Shown here in pieces: positions 46,416 through 50,013 of a stretch of 50,013 nucleotides of DNA. Source of the stretch: DASRPD01 sp035646535 (GTDB lineage Bacteria; Actinomycetota; Acidimicrobiia; IMCC26256; JANYLB01); the NCBI GenBank assembly GCA_035646535.1, contig DASRPD010000035.1, forward strand, positions 1 through 50,013, written 5' to 3'. The position numbers and the translations under genes are program-made. The notes beneath the pieces are model-generated. The model was given only the letters and a program-made list of their open reading frames with translations. It was not told the origin of the DNA and did not search any database. How positions within the stretch are numbered: position 1 is the stretch's first letter; the number at the start of each line of letters is the position of its first letter.

Positions 46416-47231
46416 TCAGAACAGGAAGTTGAGGGTGCGCGCCACGGCACGCCCGAGATCCTCGTCACCGGAGAATCCGACGTCACCGGTGGTGACGATC
46501 ACGTCCGGGTCGCCGCGGCCGGTACCGAGCCGCACGTAGGTGTCGAGATCCATGCTCACGTGCGCGTCGGCGTCCTCCGGCGCGACATCGTCGACGAACC
46601 CGGCGCGCTTGGCCTCCATTCGGACGGTGAAGGAGCGCGCCTGGGGCCCGGCGATGGTGAAACCGATCGTCGTGCCGTCGGGCGGAGCGACCTTCTTGCC
46701 CACCGAACGCGGCGCCATCGACTGGATCCGATCGAACGCCGTCGCCGCGGCCGGGCCGGCCGCGCCGCCCGGGCGATCGACCGCCCGGCGCATGTCCTGG
46801 TCGTGCACCCACGTGTCGAAGATGCGAAACGGTAGGGCATCACGAACCGTTCCCGGCCCGATCGGCGTCCACGAATCGGCGCCGAAGTCATGATCAGCCG
46901 CGTTGAGCTGGGCCAGGCGAGCGGCGGTCACCTCCCGGAAGTCGGCCAGCACCTCGGCGCCGGAGCGGGTGCGGTACCAGTCCACCCAGATCTCGTTCAT
47001 GGCACCGACGTCGTTCTTGATGTGGGTGCCGCCGGGAGCGGTGTGGTCGGGTGCGGGTCGGTCGAGGATGGTCGACTCGATGGCGATCACGTGGGCGAGG
47101 TTGTCCTGAACCGACCAGCCCGGACACTCCGTCGGGGTCTTCCATTCGGACTCGCTCAGGCTGTCGCCGAAATCGCCCAGTGACTCCCACACCTCGGTGA
47201 GCTGGTCGACGAGCTCGCGGTCGGTCGGCAT
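46416..47231 (-). CDS. maleylpyruvate isomerase-family (mycothiol-dependent type) protein (271 aa)
   Basis: DinB/MDMPI-fold protein. The N-terminal domain shows LTEVWESLGDFGDSLSESEW, TPTECPGWSVQDNLAHVIAI (metal-binding His) and RIFDTWVHDQDMRRAVDRPG (second metal site, H-x-x-D). The C-terminal domain (PDGTTIGFTIAGPQARSFTV, VSMDLDTYVRLGTGRGDPDV) is SCP2-like, as in TIGR03083 proteins. Members use mycothiol as a thiol cofactor for isomerisation or transfer. The ATG at 47231 has GGGAG eight bases upstream. Exact substrate cannot be told. Confidence 0.9.
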   Translation of the reverse strand: MPTDRELVDQLTEVWESLGDFGDSLSESEWKTPTECPGWSVQDNLAHVIAIESTILDRPAPDHTAPGGTHIKNDVGAMNEIWVDWYRTRSGAEVLADFREVTAARLAQLNAADHDFGADSWTPIGPGTVRDALPFRIFDTWVHDQDMRRAVDRPGGAAGPAAATAFDRIQSMAPRSVGKKVAPPDGTTIGFTIAGPQARSFTVRMEAKRAGFVDDVAPEDADAHVSMDLDTYVRLGTGRGDPDVIVTTGDVGFSGDEDLGRAVARTLNFLF

Positions 47232-47268
47232 CGCTGGTCTCCCGTTGCTCGTGGGTTCAGATCGGGGC

Positions 47269-47748
47269 TCAGGTGCGCGCGGGCGTTCCCGCGCCCATCC
47301 GCATGTGATGGCTGAGATCGCCGACGAGATCGACGAGGATGAGCCGGTCGGTGAAGTACCACTCGCCACCGTCGCTGAGCGGAGCGCTGCGCGCGAAGGT
47401 GTCGTGGTAGCTGCCCGAGATGATCGGTTGGAGCGGGAGCTCCGGCGTGGCTTGCAGCACCGTGAAGTAGCTACGGGCCGTTGCCTGCGCGTCGTCGGGG
47501 GGTTCGTTGGCGGCCCCGTCGAACACCGACACGTTCGTGATCACGTGCTTGGTGTTGGGGCGGCCGTCGTAGAGGATCACGCCGTCGTACATGCGGCGGA
47601 CCTGCTCGACGCCCCGGAACACCTCGGGGCGCTCGCCCGTCCGCCAGGTCGAGCGCGCGAACAGATCGGCGACGCCGTCGAGATCGCCGTGATCAAGCCG
47701 TTCGGCGTACGCGTGGATCAGCGCGCGGATCGCCTCGCCATCGGTCAA
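47269..47748 (-). CDS. SnoaL/NTF2-like protein (159 aa)
   Basis: Small alpha+beta barrel of the SnoaL_4/NTF2 superfamily: EAIRALIHAYAERLDHGDLD, GVADLFARSTWRTGERPEVF, VRRMYDGVILYDGRPNTKHV and GSYHDTFARSAPLSDGGEWY are typical. Such proteins are isomerases, hydrolases or dehydratases of small hydrophobic molecules, and many are uncharacterised. The start is TTG at 47748, directly positioned by TAGGTT seven bases upstream; no ATG or GTG is available there. It shares a symmetric promoter with the flavoenzyme gene transcribed in the opposite direction. Confidence 0.85.
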   Translation of the reverse strand: MTDGEAIRALIHAYAERLDHGDLDGVADLFARSTWRTGERPEVFRGVEQVRRMYDGVILYDGRPNTKHVITNVSVFDGAANEPPDDAQATARSYFTVLQATPELPLQPIISGSYHDTFARSAPLSDGGEWYFTDRLILVDLVGDLSHHMRMGAGTPART

Positions 47749-47755
47749 GGCTCGC

Positions 47756-47765
47756 AACCTAGCCT
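47756..47765. promoter_or_regulatory. symmetric bidirectional promoter AACCTAGCCT
   Basis: The plus strand reads TAGCCT (47760-47765), seven bases before the GTG at 47773. The minus strand reads TAGGTT (47761-47756), seven bases before the TTG at 47748. The two -10 boxes share their TA, and both start codons are 12.5 bases from its centre. One ten-base sequence can thus initiate two opposite leaderless messages. Confidence 0.65.
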
Positions 47766-47772
47766 TCGGCCC

Positions 47773-49383
47773 GTGGACGGCACACGGGCACGACGGTTCT
47801 GGGGCTGGGGCTACGAGGACGAGGGTCCCACCCGAGCCCAACAGCGATCGATGGCCGGCACGCTCGAGTCGCGGTTCGGGCTGGCCGAGCTGACGGTCAC
47901 CGACCCGCCGACGCTCGCCGAGATCGACCTCCGCACGCCTCGGCTCGATCCTCCCCCGACGCTGGCCGAGATCTGTCGGACCGACACGGAGGCGCGCGCC
48001 GGGCACACCTACGGCAAGTCGTTCCGAGACATCGTTCGCGGCTACGCGCGCGACTTCTCCCACCCGCCCGACGTCGTTGCCTACCCGCGTGACGAGGCCG
48101 ACGTGGTCGCCGTGTTGGACTGGTGCAACGACGCGGGCGCGGCGGCGATCCCCTACGGCGGGGGCTCGTCGGTCGTGGGTGGTGTCGAGTGCGACGTCGG
48201 CGACGCGTACTCGGGCGTGGTGAGCGTCGACCTCGCCGGGTTGGGGCGCGTGGTCGAGATCGACCGGACGTCGCGCGCGGCGCGCATCCAAGCGGGCGTG
48301 TACGGACCGGCGCTCGAAGACCAGCTCCGACCCCACGATCTCACGTTGCGCCACTTCCCCCAGTCGTTCGAGTTCTCGACGCTGGGTGGCTGGATCGCGA
48401 CGCGCTCCGGTGGGCACTACGCCACGCTGTACACCCACATCGACGACTTCGTGGAGGGGCTACGGGTGGTCACGCCCCAGGGCGTGCTCGAGAGCCGGCG
48501 CCTTCCCGGCTCGGGCGCAGGGCCGTCCCCCGACCGCATGTTCTGCGGCTCCGAAGGCATTCTCGGGGTTATCACCGAAGCGTGGATGCGCCTCCAGGAC
48601 CGGCCAACGTTCCGTTCGTCGGCGACCGCGCGCTTCTCCACGTTCGAAGCCGGCGTCGATGCCGCGCGCGCGGTCTCCCAATCCGGCCTGCACCCGGCGA
48701 ACTGCCGCCTGATCGACGCGACCGAAGCTGGACTCACCGGCGCCGGCGACGGGAGTGCGCATCTGCTCCTCCTCGCGTTCGAGTCGGCCGACCATCCCCT
48801 CGACGCGTGGCTGGAACGTGCGGTCGAGTGTGCGCGCGACCACGACGGTGACGTGGACGACGCGCGGTCGTCGGCTCGCGAACCAGGACGCGAAGGAGCC
48901 GCCGGTACGTGGCGCAACGCGTTCATCCGCGCGCCGTACACCCGCGACGCGCTCGTGGGGCTCGGCCTCGTGAACGAGACCTTCGAGACGGCATGCACGT
49001 GGGAGCAGTTCCCCGCCTTGTACGACGGCGTGATGGCCGCGACCCGAGGCGCGCTCCGCTCGATCGGCGCCGATCCCGCCGTGGTGACGTGTCGGTTCAC
49101 GCACGTGTACCCCGACGGTCCCGCGCCGTACTTCACCGTCATCGCGCCCGGCGCGGCCGAGCCCGGCGTGCGCCTCGAGCAGTGGGCCACGGTCAAGACA
49201 GCCGCGGCCGACGCGCTCATCGCCCACGGCGGCACGATCACCCACCACCACTCCGTGGGCCGAGACCACCGCCGGTGGTACGACCGCCAGCGCCCGGACC
49301 TGTTCGCCGACGCGCTACGCGCGGCCAAAGCCACCCTGGACCCTGCCGGCATCCTCAACCCGGGCGTCCTCATCGACCCTTGA
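47773..49383 (+). CDS. FAD-binding oxidase, alkyldihydroxyacetonephosphate synthase-like (536 aa)
   Basis: Vanillyl-alcohol-oxidase-type flavoprotein. The PP-loop FAD domain has DVVAYPRDEADVVAVLDWCN, IPYGGGSSVVGGVECDVG, ARIQAGVYGPALEDQLRPHD, HFPQSFEFSTLGGWIATRSG and GSEGILGVITEAWMRL. The C-terminus has GGTITHHHSVGRDHR (catalytic His-rich loop) and LDPAGILNPGVLIDP. The combination matches alkylglycerone-phosphate synthase-like proteins; those use an acyl-DHAP and a fatty alcohol to make ether lipids, though bacterial homologues can be other oxidases. The start GTG at 47773 is leaderless. A HAD hydrolase gene follows after 59 bases. Confidence 0.9.
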   Translation: MDGTRARRFWGWGYEDEGPTRAQQRSMAGTLESRFGLAELTVTDPPTLAEIDLRTPRLDPPPTLAEICRTDTEARAGHTYGKSFRDIVRGYARDFSHPPDVVAYPRDEADVVAVLDWCNDAGAAAIPYGGGSSVVGGVECDVGDAYSGVVSVDLAGLGRVVEIDRTSRAARIQAGVYGPALEDQLRPHDLTLRHFPQSFEFSTLGGWIATRSGGHYATLYTHIDDFVEGLRVVTPQGVLESRRLPGSGAGPSPDRMFCGSEGILGVITEAWMRLQDRPTFRSSATARFSTFEAGVDAARAVSQSGLHPANCRLIDATEAGLTGAGDGSAHLLLLAFESADHPLDAWLERAVECARDHDGDVDDARSSAREPGREGAAGTWRNAFIRAPYTRDALVGLGLVNETFETACTWEQFPALYDGVMAATRGALRSIGADPAVVTCRFTHVYPDGPAPYFTVIAPGAAEPGVRLEQWATVKTAAADALIAHGGTITHHHSVGRDHRRWYDRQRPDLFADALRAAKATLDPAGILNPGVLIDP

Positions 49384-49428
49384 ACCCCGGCCTCCGTCGC
49401 CATGAGATGATGCGCTCGGCCGAGCCGG

Positions 49429-49434
49429 TAGCGT
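49429..49434 (+). promoter_or_regulatory. -10 box TAGCGT, leaderless-type
   Basis: TAGCGT ends eight bases before the GTG at 49443 of the HAD hydrolase gene, giving it its own promoter. Confidence 0.45.
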
Positions 49435-49442
49435 GCGGCGCC

Positions 49443-50013
49443 GTGGCGTATCGCGCGGTGATCTTCGATCTCGGCGGTGTGGTGTTCCCGTCCCCGTTGG
49501 ACGGCTTCCGGGCCTACGAGCGCGAGCGCGGGCTCCCCCATCGGTTCCTCAGCGAGGTCGTCCTCGCCGACCCTCTCGACGGCGCGTGGTCACGCCTCGA
49601 ACGGGGCGAGCTCACCATGGGCGAGTTCGCGGCCGCCTTCGAGGCCGAGTGCCAGGCCGCGGGTGGTGAGATCGACGCGGCCGCGCTCATGGGCCGAATC
49701 ACCGCCGGGCTCGGACCACGCGACGAGATGGTTCGGGCGATCCGCGCCCTCCGGGCCGGCGGCTTCCGAGTCGGCGCCCTCACCAACAACTGGCGCGACC
49801 GGGAAGGCCCCTGGGACCCGACCGGTGAGCTGTTCGACGAGATCGTCGAGTCCGCGATCGTCGGGCTCCGCAAACCCGATCCGGCGATCTACGAGCTGGC
49901 GTGCGCGCAGCTCGGCGTCGAGCCGCCGCACGTCGTGTTCCTCGATGACCTCGGCGTCAACCTCAAGCCCGCGCGCGCCATGGGCATGGCCACGATCAAG
50001 GTCACCGATCCAC
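49443..50013 (+). CDS. HAD-superfamily hydrolase, subfamily IA (cut by window end)
   Basis: Haloacid-dehalogenase-type phosphatase or hydrolase. Seen: motif I AVIFDLGGVVFPSPLDGFRA (first Asp nucleophile; the second Asp is replaced, as GGV), motif II GALTNNWRDREG, motif III GLRKPDPAIYELACAQLGVE and motif IV PPHVVFLDDLGVNLKPARAM. LTNNW and LRKPD are typical of the epoxide-hydrolase N-terminal-like/ACAD10-like group. The motif I change D-x-D to D-x-G indicates a hydrolase other than a classical phosphatase. The reading frame is open to base 50013, and about 190 residues are visible. Confidence 0.93.
   Translation, partial: MAYRAVIFDLGGVVFPSPLDGFRAYERERGLPHRFLSEVVLADPLDGAWSRLERGELTMGEFAAAFEAECQAAGGEIDAAALMGRITAGLGPRDEMVRAIRALRAGGFRVGALTNNWRDREGPWDPTGELFDEIVESAIVGLRKPDPAIYELACAQLGVEPPHVVFLDDLGVNLKPARAMGMATIKVTDP

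Overview
The window is GC-rich bacterial DNA with strong G/C bias at third codon positions. The gene content suggests a high-GC actinobacterium, most likely Acidimicrobiia or a relative. This is an inference from family content: an LLM-class F420-type oxidoreductase, a mycothiol-dependent maleylpyruvate isomerase-type protein, DUF3054, DUF1876 and DUF1918 proteins, many acyl-CoA enzymes, an LPxTG surface protein and many leaderless-type promoters. There is no rRNA, CRISPR array or intact prophage. The only tRNA is an initiator tRNA-fMet at 5435-5511.

Region 1 (1-5434) looks like accessory DNA lying against the 3' end of tRNA-fMet. It holds a DDE transposase cut by the window start, the 3' remnant of a tyrosine recombinase, a two-gene module on the minus strand (an AbiJ-NTD/DUF559-like nuclease followed by a Schlafen AlbA_2/ATPase protein), a divergent small membrane-protein operon and an unknown short gene. 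Region 2 (5607-8313) holds an unknown helical protein, an XRE regulator, a coding remnant that runs toward the tRNA, and a divergent protein with faint RadC/JAB resemblance.

Region 3 (8440-18570) contains a serine hydrolase, an SDR, a DUF3054 membrane protein, an arylsulfatase, a CcdA-type thiol transporter, two secreted repeat proteins (one with an LPTTG sorting signal) and an OmpR-type DNA-binding protein. Region 4 (18513-28969) carries a heterodimeric ABC exporter, a membrane AAA protease of FtsH type, a flavin reductase with an MBL hydrolase, a MarR-ABC-2 drug-export operon and a divergent alpha/beta hydrolase.

Region 5 (29016-37953) is rich in CoA metabolism: a MaoC hydratase, two acyl-CoA dehydrogenases and a CitE-like CoA-ester lyase. 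Three of them match steps of the ethylmalonyl-CoA pathway (mesaconyl-CoA hydratase, methylsuccinyl-CoA dehydrogenase, malyl/methylmalyl-CoA lyase). The key enzyme Ccr is not in the window. An ABC exporter, an SGNH/DUF459 protein with a probable frameshift, a zinc-ribbon protein and a DedA-like membrane protein lie among them.

Region 6 (38044-50013) has an MBL hydrolase, DUF1918 and DUF1876 small proteins, nadA next to a truncated DUF72 gene, a PPOX-fold protein, a thioredoxin-fold protein, an NlpC/P60 cell-wall hydrolase, an esterase-thioredoxin fusion, an LLM oxidoreductase, a mycothiol-type enzyme, a SnoaL-like protein, an alkyl-DHAP-synthase-like flavoenzyme and a HAD hydrolase cut by the window end.

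The most notable signals are the AbiJ-like/Schlafen pair beside tRNA-fMet, the tandem repeat-rich surface proteins, a near-perfectly symmetric bidirectional promoter at 47756-47765 with both start codons equidistant, and a general pattern of TAnnnT boxes 6-8 bases before start codons. Several unassigned palindromes and tandem repeats lie between genes.
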